A stretch of 64,000 nucleotides of DNA from positions 744,001 to 808,000 of the forward strand of contig JALBYC010000003.1 in the NCBI GenBank assembly GCA_023212645.1. Direction: 5' to 3'. The position numbers were made by a program, and so were the translations under genes. The notes beneath the pieces are model-generated. The model did not search any database and was not told the DNA's origin. It saw only the letters and a list, made by a program, of their open reading frames with translations. Source of the DNA: Farysia itapuensis (lineage: Eukaryota > Basidiomycota > Ustilaginomycetes > Ustilaginales > Ustilaginaceae). Shown here in pieces: positions 11,945 to 23,066 of the stretch (positions are counted from its first letter, which is position 1; each line of letters starts with the position of its first letter).

Positions 11945-14900
11945 ATGTCAACTCCCGGAGGTCCTTCAAGCGACGCAGAGATGCGTGACGCTGAACAGCG
12001 CACACCTCTTGCTCCCGCCTCCTCCAATCTCAGCGCAGGACGAGCATCCTCGCCTTTGGCCTTTCCTTCAAGCAGTCCTCTGAAAAGCCAGGCTTCGAGT
12101 GTCAGGCAACAGAATTCTACTACAGGTGAGTTGTGATGTGCTAACTTCTGATCAATGCCAGTGCTAACCGCCTCTGCCCTCATCCTCAGGTTCATCCCCC
12201 CTCCATTTCGGCACGTCGTCACCTTCGGCTCGACAGTGGCGCGGACAACGTACGCCTTTGGGCTCCTCGCGTCGAAATGGCAACGCCGAGAACCAGCAGC
12301 TCCCGTCGAGCAGCAGCGGAATGAGTCGACTCGACGAACCGCTCTTTTTTCCCAGCTCGGGAGGCACTACTCCTCGTCAGCAACGTAGAGGCGAGATTCA
12401 TTCTTCTGCTGCCATCTCTTCCCCCTCTTTGCTGCGTCGAACTCGCCTAACAGACGTTCCGGCTCCTCCGTCGTCGAACATGGGCGACAATCAACGTGGA
12501 GTCAGTGAAGCTCCCAGCGAAGCCATCAGCCTCTCCCATCACGAATTTACCAGCGACAGTGGTGTTGCAGGCGGAGCGGATGGCGTGTCCAAAGTCATTT
12601 GGGGCACCAATGTCTCGATTGGCGACACAATGCACATGTTTCGCTCCTTCCTTCGCGGTTTTCGTCTGAAATATCGATGGGCACATGCCAAAAGGCTCGG
12701 GCTTCCCGTGCCTCCTTCGGCCTCGAGCAACCCCGCCGAGGGCGAGCGTCTGGTCTACGAGGGCTACCTTCGAAGAATGCGCGTCACCGATCAGACCAAT
12801 TTGAACCTGCGCATCTCGGATCTGGAAGCTTATCCTCCTTCCAAAAAGCTCAAGATGCAGCTCATCAAGTATCCCCAAGAAATGGTACCCATCATGGATC
12901 AGGTGCTCAAAGACGAAATGCTCGAGATGGCATACGATGACCAGAAGGAAGCGCGCAACGGCATGGGCGGTGACATGGGTTTGGCGGAAATCGAGCTCAT
13001 GGACGGTAAATTGTACAAAGTGCGTCCCTATGGAGCGGACGCAGTCAACATGCGTGAGCTCAATCCTGCCGACATTGACAAGCTGGTCACTGTGCGCGGT
13101 CTCGTCATCCGTGCTACACCCATCATTCCCGAGATGAAGCAAGCCTTCTTCCGCTGCCTAGTCTGCAACCATACTGTACCCGTTGAAATCGACCGGGGCC
13201 GTATCGCCGAACCGGACAGGTGTCCTCGAGAGGTGTGCAACCTGCAGGGCTCCATGTCTTTGATTCACAATCGCTGCGAATTTTCAGATCGCCAAGTGGT
13301 ACGAATTCAGGAAACGCCGGACGCTGTTCCGGATGGTCAGACGCCTCACACGGTCAGCATGTGTGCTTACGACGAGCTGGTGGACGTCAGCAAGCCCGGT
13401 GACCGTGTCGAAATCACGGGTATTTTCCGAAGCACGCCTGTGCGAGTCAACCCGCGACAGCGCAGCCTCAAGAGTCTCTACAAGACGTTTGTCGACATTC
13501 TCCACATTAAGCGGACCAACGGCAAGCGTCTGGGTGTCGATCTGTCTACGCGTGACGCTTCAGAACAAGATGCAGGACCTGGTGCTCAAGCTGTTGGCGT
13601 GGGTGGCGAAGAGGACGACGAGGAGGTCGATGTGCAGAGCGGCTTTGGAGTCGAAGCCGAAGACGACGGCGTGCAGAGTCAGGACCTGGAGGACAAGCTG
13701 CGAGCAATTGCCAATCGTCCCGACGTCTACGACATCCTGTCGCGCAGTCTTGCACCCAGTATCTACGAAATGGACGATGTCAAGAAGGGTATTTTGCTGC
13801 AATTGTTTGGAGGTACGAACAAGACGATCAGCACGGGCGGAGGTGGGGGTGGACCGCGCTACCGAGGCGACATTAACGTGCTCATGGTCGGCGATCCCGG
13901 CACATCCAAGAGTCAGATCTTGCAGTACGTACACAAAATTGCACCACGAGGTGTATATGCTTCGGGCAAGGGCTCTTCGGCTGTCGGTCTGACGGCGTAC
14001 GTGACGCGCGATCCGGACACCAAGCAGCTCGTTCTAGAGTCCGGTGCGCTGGTGCTGTCCGACGGAGGTGTCTGCTGCATTGACGAGTTTGACAAGATGA
14101 GCGATGCGACGCGCAGTGTTCTGCACGAAGTCATGGAGCAGCAAACTTTGTCTATTGCCAAAGCGGGTATCATTACCACACTCAATGCCCGAGCTTCCAT
14201 TCTCGCTGCTGCTAACCCCGTCGGCTCGCGATACAACGTCAACCTTCCCATCACGCGCAACATTGACCTGCCTCCAACGCTCATCAGCCGATTCGATCTC
14301 GTCTACCTCGTTCTGGACAAAATCGATGAGGCCAACGACCGCAGGCTGGCACATCACCTTGTCAGTCTATATCTCGAGGACAAGCCGGACACCGGAGGCA
14401 AGGATATTCTCCCTGTCGAAACGCTTACGTCCTTCATCTCGTATGCTCGAAACCGCATCCATCCTGTTCTGACAAAGGAAGCAGGTGATGCTCTAGCTGC
14501 GCGGTATGTCGAGCTGCGCAAGGTCGGCGAGGATCCTCGAAGCGCGGAACGACGCATCACGGCTACTACACGACAGCTCGAGTCGATGATTCGTCTTTCC
14601 GAGGCACATGCTCGAATGCGCTTTGCCGACGAGGTGCTGGTTGAAGACGTCGAAGAAGCTGCACGACTGATTCGTGAAGCTGCCAAATCGTCCGCTACCG
14701 ACCCACGAACTGGTCTGATCGACCTGGATCTGATCAACACGGGCAGGTCGTACCACCAGCGCAAGCTTGCCGGTGATTTGCGTCGCGAGTTGCTACAGCT
14801 GCTCGACCAGCTCGGCGGCAGTGGCCGCGCCTCTTCCCCGTCCGAGCCTTCCTCCACGGCTGTCTACAGAGCAGTACGCTACGTCGACATTGCCAAGGCC

Positions 14901-15029
14901 CTGAACGATCAATCGTCTGTCCCTGTCGATCCTACTGATCTCTACGAACTCGTCCGCACTCTTGAAGCCGAAGGCGTCGTCAAGACCGCCGGCGAACGCG
15001 AAAGAAAGACCATCCGTCGCATTAACTAG
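11945..15029 (+). CDS. MCM4: DNA replication licensing factor Mcm4 (Cdc54)
   Basis: Two exons, 11945-12125 and 12190-15029, with a 64-nt GT-AG intron in phase 1 give 1,006 aa. The N-terminal ~180 residues are Ser/Thr-Pro-rich, including GSSPLHFGTSSPS directly after the splice, as in the Cdk/DDK-regulated Mcm4 tail. The zinc finger is CLVC...CPREVC near residue 383. The AAA+ core has Walker A GDPGTSKSQ (~627), Walker B CIDEFDKM (~690) and arginine-finger SRFD (~759). Mcm4 is one of six subunits of the Mcm2-7 replicative helicase loaded at origins. The family has no close competitor except other MCM paralogues, and the long Ser/Thr-rich N-terminus with this zinc finger favours Mcm4. Confidence 0.95.
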
Positions 15030-15222
15030 ACCCGCGCTTCCCCCCTTTTCCCCAATGTGCTCCACACGATCATGTATATTACTGTGTAATGCTGGCCCAT
15101 TTGTCCTGATGAAACGATGCTTAGTGGAGGCAGCTGAAAATAGATTTTAGGGTGGAGTGTTCAGATCAACACCTTCCTCCATAGCTCCATCCGACCTGTC
15201 TTTCGGTCAAGAAGGTAGCAAG

Positions 15223-16758
15223 ATGGACAAACCTCTTGGCAATCCTCCAGCGGAGCTCAAATCGCTGATTCCTTTCGTGCAGCGGGCAAATGAGCTACGT
15301 GTGGCTGACCAAGTGATTGCGTACTGGTGCTGTTACTATGCAGCCCAGCTTGGCATCACGGCCAACGCCACGGAGCGAGACGCCAAATTGTACCTCCTTG
15401 ATCTCATGGACACCCTCGAAGCGCTCAAGTCACACCTCTCAGACAACGATGCTGTTGTGAACGACGCAGCAAGCTCAGCGTATGTGGAGAACTTTGCTCT
15501 CAAGGTATTCGTAGGCGCCGATAACGAAGATCGAGCAGGCAAAGCAACGCGGGGCACGGCAAAGAAGTTCTTGATCGCCAGTCAGTTTCTCGAGCTGCTC
15601 AAGATCTTTGGTACGGTTGAGCAAGATATGCAAGAAAAGATCAAGTATGCAAAGTGGAAAGCGGCCGACATTGCGAAAGCGTTCAAAGAGGGACGCACTC
15701 CGCAAGCCGGTCCGGCTGGTGGAGACGAGAAGGAGGACAGTGCCGGTATCGAGTCGGCCATGGCTGCGCAGCCTGTCGATAGTAAAGTCGAGGAAGAGTA
15801 TCTTGCCCGTGAAATGGCCAAGCTGGTTGCACCGGATTCTGCCAGCGCTGCAGGCGCTCTTTCGCCGCAGGGGATGAGTCGGAGCCCCTCTGCGTCCAAG
15901 GTGCGTTTGAGTATCGACGGCGGGGCTGTCTCTCCCAACTTTAGCAAGCCTCTCCAGCCGCAGTTGCCGAGAAGTGGTAGCTTTGGCGGAGACGACGAGT
16001 CGACAATGCCGCTTCCATCTCCTACAGTAGCAGCAGCAGGCGAAGAGGTCGACACTTGGAATCACGCTGTCATGGGTCAAAGCGGTCTGGCGGCCAACAT
16101 GGGCTCACATGACGACATGTTTCCGCGATCGCCTGGTAACGCACCCGTCGGTGCGAGACCCTTGGTTGGCGATCCAGGCGACCTTCCATCAACGCCGTCA
16201 GGACTGCCTTCCGACAGTAACCGCGCTCAAGAATCAGGACCAGGTACCGCTCCCCCCTCATTCTGGGCAGCCTCGGATGCGGAAGCCCACGACACTTCCT
16301 CGCTACCCTCGGTCCCGTCCGACTTCCCCGCTCCCGCTTCGGGCTATGATCATCCAGCAATCCAGCGTATCGACCCGGACGTGTCCGAGTCTGGCTCAAA
16401 ACCTCCCCTGGACCATCAGTCTGTTGTTCAGCGTCCTACCGCGCCCTCTGCTTTTGACTTTCCTGATACCCCACAAGCGCCAGCACCTGTCCGTCCTGTC
16501 GACCCGCCGCACCTTTCTATCGTCAACCCGAGCGCCCGTCAGGCACCAGTGCCGCTTCCGCAACTGAAGCAGACCGTCCCAACATCTGCTTCAGCACCCG
16601 CAGAAATCTTCCCAGAAGTCCTCTCGGCAAAGCTGTCGACAAGAGTGCAAAAGTTGGCCAAGGGCGCTGCCAGCGCCGTCGACTTTGAAGATCTCGACAC
16701 TGCCCGCATTCAACTCCGTCAAGCGCTCGACATTCTCGAAGGCAGGGTCACGAAATGA
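15223..16758 (+). CDS. VTA1: Vta1/LIP5-like regulator of the ESCRT ATPase Vps4
   Basis: Single-exon 511-aa protein. Residues ~5-170 form the Vta1 N-terminal tandem MIT-like domain: LKSLIPFVQRANELR, VIAYWCCYYAAQLGI, FLIASQFLELLKIFG and IKYAKWKAADIAKAF. A long Pro/Ser-rich linker follows. The last ~35 residues (ARIQLRQALDILEGR) are the C-terminal Vta1 dimerisation/Vps4-binding helices. Vta1 binds Vps4 and ESCRT-III (Did2, Vps60) and stimulates disassembly of ESCRT-III on endosomes. It is longer than yeast Vta1 (330 aa), entirely because of the linker. The ORF extends upstream without an ATG, so ATG 15223 is the start. Confidence 0.9.
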   Translation: MDKPLGNPPAELKSLIPFVQRANELRVADQVIAYWCCYYAAQLGITANATERDAKLYLLDLMDTLEALKSHLSDNDAVVNDAASSAYVENFALKVFVGADNEDRAGKATRGTAKKFLIASQFLELLKIFGTVEQDMQEKIKYAKWKAADIAKAFKEGRTPQAGPAGGDEKEDSAGIESAMAAQPVDSKVEEEYLAREMAKLVAPDSASAAGALSPQGMSRSPSASKVRLSIDGGAVSPNFSKPLQPQLPRSGSFGGDDESTMPLPSPTVAAAGEEVDTWNHAVMGQSGLAANMGSHDDMFPRSPGNAPVGARPLVGDPGDLPSTPSGLPSDSNRAQESGPGTAPPSFWAASDAEAHDTSSLPSVPSDFPAPASGYDHPAIQRIDPDVSESGSKPPLDHQSVVQRPTAPSAFDFPDTPQAPAPVRPVDPPHLSIVNPSARQAPVPLPQLKQTVPTSASAPAEIFPEVLSAKLSTRVQKLAKGAASAVDFEDLDTARIQLRQALDILEGRVTK

Positions 16759-18265
16759 TCGTATGCAGTTCCCAGTACTAAACTATACTGCTAGGAAATT
16801 TTATTTCGGCGACTAGAATGATCCCCACAGCTGACAATGTGGCTTTTTTTTGCTTATCGCTCTCGATAAAGCGGTTTCGAAGTGGTACGGGCATTATGGA
16901 TGAACGTGGGGGGAGAGATTGGCGAGGAGGGTGGGGTGTGTGGCTGCGGCATCTCATCAAGTGGCTGTAACACCCGGATGAGGGTGCGCCGACATACTCC
17001 TAGTGCAGCAAGAGGTGGTTGGCATATACTTAGTTTGGTGCTGTTCCTGACGAGGGCATGACCATCGCGTGCTTCTAGGGTAGCCGAGACCCGAGTGTAC
17101 CGGAAACGGAGGCCGACCGTATTGGCGCTTGTTCTCACAAGCCAGGCGAGGCTTGATCTCATGAGCAAAGTTATGTTCGTTAGTCACTTTGTCTAGCTCA
17201 ATTTGTCTCGAGCTGATGACACACCAATCCAGCATGACACAGACCATGTCTCTTTCGTTGCGCGAGGCACCCGCTCGTTGACAAGGGTCAGAGTCAGGAT
17301 AATAGAACTTCTGAATCGCTCATGTGACCTCGTTACTGATATTTGGAGCAGGGACGGAGATAACAGCAGCAGTAAGCTAGGCTCGTCGAATTACGCCATC
17401 GCAGAGTCATAGCCTCAAGCAATACAGCTTCGTCCCTCGATCTGCAGATGGCCAAAGCTTGCGTGTCGGCTCGGTCTACTGTGTCCCGCTCAGGTGAGAG
17501 AGGAAACTCTAATTGTGGCACGTTGTGCTTACCACATCAAGCGGCCGGGGGAAGAGGAAATCATTCCATCGACGCCCAACGCCACCGACCCCGGCGAGCT
17601 CGGTCGTGTCGTCTCCATGCGTTGTCGGCCAAGTTAACTGTAAATTACCACCGAATCTGTTCCGTTCATCCCCGCGCTGCTGCTTCTGCTGCCGCCACTG
17701 CTGCTTATCTCTGTCTCCGCGTTCATTTCACTCAAGCCCTATGAAAGTTGATGCACAGCTTTCGGTAAAAGAGGCTTGATCGACTGACAGCCAGCCCGGA
17801 ACACGTCGGTCAGAGGCTGCCTCGATTTCCGATGGAATGTACTCGCCCCTCTCTCCCCCCGCACAGCGTCATGCCAAGATGAAGTGATGAAATCATGATC
17901 TTCTTCTTCTCACTGTCCTTCTTTAGCACGTCCTGCACGGGGTTGTCTATTTCTCTTGGCAACACCGGTACACCTGATACACGTTCTTTTTACCTTTGCA
18001 AAGCTTCTCATAGCATCAGGGTAGGGTAGGCTGCCCAAAGTCTCATTTTCATTGGACACAGACAGATATTCAGTGAGTCGGCGGTACATGGCGACATGAG
18101 CTGCAATTGTCCGCCGGAGTTTTCGGCGGTGAAGCTATGCATTACCGCACTACAGCGGTCAGCTCAAGAGAGACAGGAACGCAGTCGATACCAAGGTATA
18201 AGTTGCGCCTATGCATACAGGTCCCCAATCTCCATTCCTTCCCATAGACTTTTTTCCACTTGGCC
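16759..18265. other. Long intergenic region upstream of the C2H2 gene
   Basis: About 1.5 kb with no gene that I can support. Short ORFs (for example at 17448-17744) have unbalanced composition. The right third is pyrimidine-rich and may contain the promoter and 5' leader of the C2H2 gene. A TATA-like GTATAAG lies near 18196. An ORF from ATG 18096 to 18383 overlaps the C2H2 start in another frame, and it could act as an inhibitory uORF if it is transcribed. No tRNA-like B box was found. Confidence 0.45.
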
Positions 18266-19222
18266 ATGCGAACATCACCAGAGATTCAGCGACCATCTCC
18301 TTTTGATGGCGACTTCAGCTGCTTGGATATCGTCGACGCAGCGTGCAAGCCCAAGGATCATGGAGAGCAAGCCGAGCTGTTGATCCCGCCCGTCGTTCCA
18401 AGCCAATGTTGTTCTCTCGGCGCAATTGCTGCAGCCGGTCACTGCCGTGAAATTTGCACAGCCCACGAAAGAAGACTCGTATACACAAACTACCACAGTG
18501 TGGATACCCCTCTCAGCCAGTCTTCAGATCAGTACTCCTACCACGGACGTGCACTGTCACGAGAGCAAAGGTCAATTAGCGGTGCTTTCTCATCGCCCCA
18601 ATTCTCGACTCTGACCGCTTCTTCACCACCGTCGTCGTGCATCTCAACATCTTCCCCCGCTTCGATCGGCTCCGCACTGGACTGGAACTTTACGTCAAAC
18701 AAAACCGAGTTCCCGAAATCCGTGCCGCAGTATATTCAGCGAGATGTACAGTCGTTTAACAAACAACAGCCGGATCAATTTGCGGTCATGACGGATGTTA
18801 TTCAGCCAGATACCCAACTATGCTTTAATGACTTCGCAGAACACGTCACACAGCCCTATTCAGAAGGCTTTGATGATACACAGGCGCTTTCGCTATCACA
18901 GCAGGCCGCTGAAATGCCGTCTTCGGCTTCCAGCTACGCCAACTCAGTAGAGCGAGCGAGAGACTCTATCATTTGCGACGTTCCTGGCTGTCATCGTGTA
19001 TTTGCCAATATTTACAATCTCAACGACCATCGTCGAACGCATTTGCGACCGCGAGAACGTCCGCATGCCTGCCCGCTGCATGGATGTCCCAAGAAATACT
19101 TCTATCGACGCGATCTGGTCCGACACCTGCGCAAGCACCACTCGGCGGCTAATGTGCTTCCTCCCTTTTCTTCCCGCTCTCATGCGCGTCTCGCCCGCTC
19201 TCGGGCTCGTACCTCCGACTAG
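18266..19222 (+). CDS. Small C2H2 zinc-finger protein, probable transcription factor
   Basis: Single-exon 318-aa protein. Residues 1-230 are low-complexity, rich in Ser, Gln and Pro, with no recognised domain. Two adjacent C2H2 fingers sit near the C-terminus. Finger 1 is CDVPGC-x12-H-x3-H and finger 2 is CPLHGC-x12-H-x3-H; both have x4 between the cysteines. They are joined by an Arg-rich linker (RPRERPHA). A basic tail (SRSHARLARSRARTS) could add DNA or nuclear import contacts. This fold binds DNA, but neither the target nor an orthologue is recognised. The start ATG 18266 follows the short motif CTTGGCC. An alternative upstream exon cannot be excluded. Confidence 0.75.
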   Translation: MRTSPEIQRPSPFDGDFSCLDIVDAACKPKDHGEQAELLIPPVVPSQCCSLGAIAAAGHCREICTAHERRLVYTNYHSVDTPLSQSSDQYSYHGRALSREQRSISGAFSSPQFSTLTASSPPSSCISTSSPASIGSALDWNFTSNKTEFPKSVPQYIQRDVQSFNKQQPDQFAVMTDVIQPDTQLCFNDFAEHVTQPYSEGFDDTQALSLSQQAAEMPSSASSYANSVERARDSIICDVPGCHRVFANIYNLNDHRRTHLRPRERPHACPLHGCPKKYFYRRDLVRHLRKHHSAANVLPPFSSRSHARLARSRARTSD

Positions 19223-19827
19223 GTCCAAACCCCCCATGTTAGCAATGTACCTTCTCACACGGACTTTTTATCAGAATTCTTCTAGTCAATGGCAATGATC
19301 GACGTGCAACCAGATGACCTTTGAGTAGATGCTCGGGCGGAGTGAGACATTGTAAGGCAAAGATACGGGCTGTACTTCCGCCAAGCAGGGACGAATGAGA
19401 GAGAGCACGGAGCACATGCCCTGCACGGGAAAGGTCATGGCGTTATCTAGACCGGTCGCCTTTCTTAGCGTGTCTCGGAAGCGGCTGGAGCGCTCAAAGA
19501 CCGAAGCGCATCTGTCAAAGGTCGCATGAAACAAAGAGAAAGAATTGCGAGTGAGGAGCCGAGTGTGTCTGTGACAAGAGAGGGAGGAAAGAGACGGGGG
19601 GAGTGGCAAGAGACATAGGGGCAAAGACGGAGGGACAGACTGTACAGAAGAGGAGAGATGTGGTATCTTTGCTATCCCAGGATGGTGGATTGGAGCGGGT
19701 GAGTGTTGAGCGCGGGCGGGCGGGCGCGCGGGCGCGCAGCATAGCACACGCGCCGTGCTTTGGCCCAATGCTGGATCGGGCAGTTTGGAGGGGGGGCTTG
19801 CTGCGGATGGTAAAGAGGGAGGCGAGA
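19223..19827. other. Convergent 3' region C2H2 gene / Ras, with G-quadruplex motif
   Basis: Both genes end into this 605-bp stretch. The + strand is purine/G-rich from 19570 to 19850. A canonical four-run G3 motif lies at 19714-19732. ORFs here are shadows without recognisable products. Confidence 0.5.
19714..19732 (+). other. Predicted G-quadruplex motif
   Basis: Four GGG runs at 19714-19716, 19718-19720, 19722-19724 and 19730-19732 have loops of 1, 1 and 5 nt. This fits the G3N1-7 rule. It lies on the strand that is template for the Ras gene, about 100 bp past its stop codon. Confidence 0.6.
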
Positions 19828-20406
19828 TCAGAGGATGGTGCATTTTGACTTTTTCTTCTCCTTCTTGTGTGGTGTTGTGCCTTCGCGCTGTTCTCGAATC
19901 ATGCGAACGACTGTGTAGTAGGCTTTTTCGACATTGACGCACGTCTTTGCACTGGACTCGATAAACTTGCAGCCTAAGCGATGCGCCAAAGCTTGACCCT
20001 CTTCCTTGGTCACCTCGCGTTCGTTGACCTTGTCGCACTTGTTGCCGACGAGCATGATGGGGACCGTCGATGGTTCTTGATCCTTGACGCGCGAGATTTG
20101 ACTGCGGAAGCGCTCGACACGCTCAAAGGTGGCCCTTGATGAGATGGAGTAGACGAGCAAGAACCCCTCTCCTTCACGAATCCACTGGTCTCTTAATGCG
20201 GTGTATTCTTCTTGCCCTGCCGTGTCGAGGACTTCGAGCATGCATGGTTGGTCGTCAATGACGGTCTGCTTGCGATATGAGTCTTCAATGGTGGGGTCAT
20301 ATGTTTCGACGAAATGGTTGAGACAGAGCTGGATTGTCAAGGCTGTCTTGCCCACACCACCGTCACCCAGGACGACGAGCTTGTAGATCATCATCTTGCC
20401 ACTCAT
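19828..20406 (-). CDS. Ras family small GTPase (Ras2-like)
   Basis: Single-exon 192-aa protein with a complete Ras G domain: [11 protein letters not shown], effector loop [37 protein letters not shown] and ESSAK. The C-terminus is [12 protein letters not shown], a polybasic stretch plus a CaaX box ending in Leu, which predicts geranylgeranylation rather than farnesylation. There is no extra cysteine upstream for palmitoylation. Fungal Ras proteins signal to MAPK and cAMP pathways in growth, mating and morphogenesis. Length, start [16 protein letters not shown] and tail resemble smut Ras2, which acts through Cdc24-type exchange and MAPK signalling. The subtype assignment is from memory. The next gene upstream starts its 3' end 600 bp away. 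Confidence 0.92.
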   Translation of the reverse strand: MSGKMMIYKLVVLGDGGVGKTALTIQLCLNHFVETYDPTIEDSYRKQTVIDDQPCMLEVLDTAGQEEYTALRDQWIREGEGFLLVYSISSRATFERVERFRSQISRVKDQEPSTVPIMLVGNKCDKVNEREVTKEEGQALAHRLGCKFIESSAKTCVNVEKAYYTVVRMIREQREGTTPHKKEKKKSKCTIL

Positions 20407-21005
20407 GCTGGGCAGCGCGTTGTAGGGAATATTGTGTTGTCGCGATGCTGTGCAGGTGTGGGCTCTGAGTCAATGTCGACGTGCTGCGAAGGAGAGACGA
20501 ACGTGATGCGATGGATGCAGGACGCGAAACGAGTGAGAGCTGATGAGGATGATGAATGGGAAAGATTGGAGCACAAGTAGACAATATGTTGGCCGACGTA
20601 ACAAAATGTGAATGGGCCAAGGCCAAAGCGTGCCGGCGTGACTGGAGAGGGGGGAGGGCCAGGCTGCAAAAGAGAGGGGAGGGGCCCAGGGCATCCGGCG
20701 TCAGGCGCTAGGTCAGAGCGCGCCTTTTTCAGTGCCAATCCAATCTCTATCCAAATTCAATTTCCCAATCGTGTCGGTCAGAATCTCTTTTGGATTTCAT
20801 CCCCACGCGACAACCGCTTGCTGCCAACGTCATGCACAACACATGTGCGCATATTGACAGAAGAATAGGGAAACGGGCGGAGCGAGGCAGCTTAATAACT
20901 CGTGTCAGACAAAGCTGCACGCAATGCAAGATAGCAGATCGAGCGCATATACGCAGAGGAGAAAAAGAAAAGAAAAGAAAGACAGACGGAGTTAGTAGGC
21001 CAGCT
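20407..21005. other. Ras promoter / 5' leader and Iwr1 3' region
   Basis: About 600 bp between two leftward genes. A purine-only run at 20955-20982 (GA-rich on +, a pyrimidine tract in the sense direction of Ras) is typical of fungal core promoters. No ORF is supportable. Confidence 0.5.
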
Positions 21006-22688
21006 CTAATCTTTGGCTCCCGGAAAAAGAAAGCTGGAATAGGAAACGCATAATTCGGGTGTGTGTGCCTTTTTGGGATCAACATCGTCTAGACGCCTGC
21101 TGCAACGCGTTTCTGTGTGCCTGACGCAGATGTGAAACCGCAGATGGGTACGCGCTCTTGTCAACTCACCGTATCGGTCCTCCTCCTCCTCATCGTCGCT
21201 CGCAGAGCCGAGGTCGTAGTCCAGCTCCTCGTCCGGAAGCTCTTGCTCCGGGTAATCGTTTCGGTAGAATCCTTCGTCGTTGCTGTCCTCGTCTTCACCC
21301 TCGTCAAAGCTTTCAAACCCACCATCTTCCTGCGCTTGTTCTGCTTCGTCGTCCGAATCTTCGAATCCTTCCAGTTGAGCAACAACGCCGTCTGTGACAA
21401 CCACCGCTTCCGGTGGTACCACTTCCCCACCCACTACTCTCGGCATCGCCATCGAGTCGGGAACAAGTGTCCCGCCGCCGCCAGAGTGCTTTTCGTGTCC
21501 CGGTACCACAGCCGGCTGCAGACCTGTCTCGGAAGAGCCAGACGTCCACGACGGCAGCATGTCTCGATAGTAAATGTCATACACATAGTCCTCGTCTTCC
21601 GATTCGGATGTTTCCGACGGAGACGCACTGAGATGTTGAGCGTCTTCTTGGCCGCCCTTGTCAGCAAGCTTGTCCAGCTCCTGAGACGGCTCAATGTCGT
21701 TGGATCTCAGATAGTCACCCAGCATCTCGGCGAACTTTGAGTCTAAGCCTGCCATGTCGTCATCTTCACTCTGCTTGGTGGCCGGACTCGGCTTTGCTCT
21801 GGCACGTCCGGTCAAATTCTTTCCAGAGTCGGCTTCGGCGTCGATGATCTTGCCAAACACTGCTTCTGCCTCCTTCTCCTTTCTCGATCTATGCATACCC
21901 ACACGACGCGCAAGGGTAAGTTTGCGTTGACCGTGCCTCTTTCTCACAAAGACTCACCTGATTTCCGGTGGCCGTTGAGCCACTTGCCATGGCACTGGGG
22001 ATGCGACATTGCCTCGATGTCTGCGCAGGCTCGCCGAGCTTCCAGAGCGGCGTAGGCCCTTGAGATCTTTTTGCACGACCTTGAATCTCATCCCTGTAGG
22101 CGTGCTACTTCGGCCCCGCAGCTGTCGGTCTTTCTCCCGGTCGATTTGATCTGATGCGAGTGCCTTTACGCGATCCGTTGCTCTACTTGACGGCGTGGAC
22201 CGCCCCGATGCTCCCAAGGACGCAGTCGACCGAGCAAGGGCTTCTTCCGCATCTTGCTCCTTCTGCGACAGTAAAGGTGCTATGGCGGGTAAGGAGTGGC
22301 TTTGTGATAGTTTGGACGGCACAGTCGGTTTCGACAGATCTTTGCCCGTCAAGGCCGTAATTCGTTGATGCAATCTTCTCGCCTCTATCGGATTGGAGAA
22401 GGAATCCAGCGAGACCGTCTCTGCCAAACGAAAGACGCCTCTCGAGGCAGCTGTGGCAGGAGCAGCAACATCCGACTCGCTTGCGAGTTCGGGCAACACG
22501 ATGGATCGACGCTTTTGACGTCGCTCGTTTTGCTGAATGATGAGCGCATCGATGGGATCCTGATTCCGTTTGCGCTTAATTCTCAAGATCATCTGCTTGC
22601 TCGGACTTGCCGTCGAAGAGCCGCTGGGCGACACATCTCGCGAAGTACCTGAAGCTGAGGTTGTCGCAGCAGCTTCCGTAGCCGCCAT
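21006..22688 (-). CDS. IWR1: Iwr1-like RNA polymerase II nuclear import factor
   Basis: Three exons, 22688-21958, 21888-21170 and 21088-21006, give 510 aa. Intron 1 is 69 nt. Intron 2 is 81 nt and is in-frame open if retained. The N-terminal ILRIKRKRNQDPIDALII is the Iwr1/SLC7A6OS signature and overlaps the bipartite nuclear localisation signal. The second half is very acidic. It contains DSNDEGFYRNDYPEQE, matching the conserved 'DSNDE..yrNDYPdEe' block that docks between Rpb1 and Rpb2. YVYDIYYRD is another conserved Iwr1 segment. Iwr1 binds assembled Pol II in the cytoplasm, carries it into the nucleus via importin, and recycles. It is longer than yeast Iwr1 (353 aa) because of low-complexity spacers. 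Confidence 0.87.
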
Positions 22689-23066
22689 CGTGGAATGAGG
22701 GTGCACGCTTCTCAATGCCAACTCCACATTTTGTGATTTCCGGCACGCAGGCGGATTTTCGCGACCTAACACTTTTTTGCACCAATCTGTACGTTTGTGC
22801 ACTGTGCTTCCTGCAATCTAGCTCATAGTAGAGAGGGGGAGGTGAGCTGATGGAGCACGGGCCTTGCTCGTCAGCACTGTCCATGCACTGCTGCTGGAGA
22901 AACAAGAGTTGCTTAGGAAAATTTCAGTGGTTGCGAGGTGGTTGTAAGGGACACGCGATGCGCGAGCTGCGTGACCGTGCGAAAGTAACACAAAGGCGGA
23001 AAAGTGGCAGTGTGACTAGTGTTACACTTCCAATCGTTCCTTCCCATCATCGCACTCTCTCGCACA
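22689..23066. promoter_or_regulatory. Divergent promoter Iwr1 / rhomboid
   Basis: 378 bp between head-to-head genes. A short inverted repeat (GTGT ... ACAC around ACTAGT) sits near 23010-23028, about 45 bp upstream of the rhomboid ATG. No TATA box is obvious. Confidence 0.45.
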
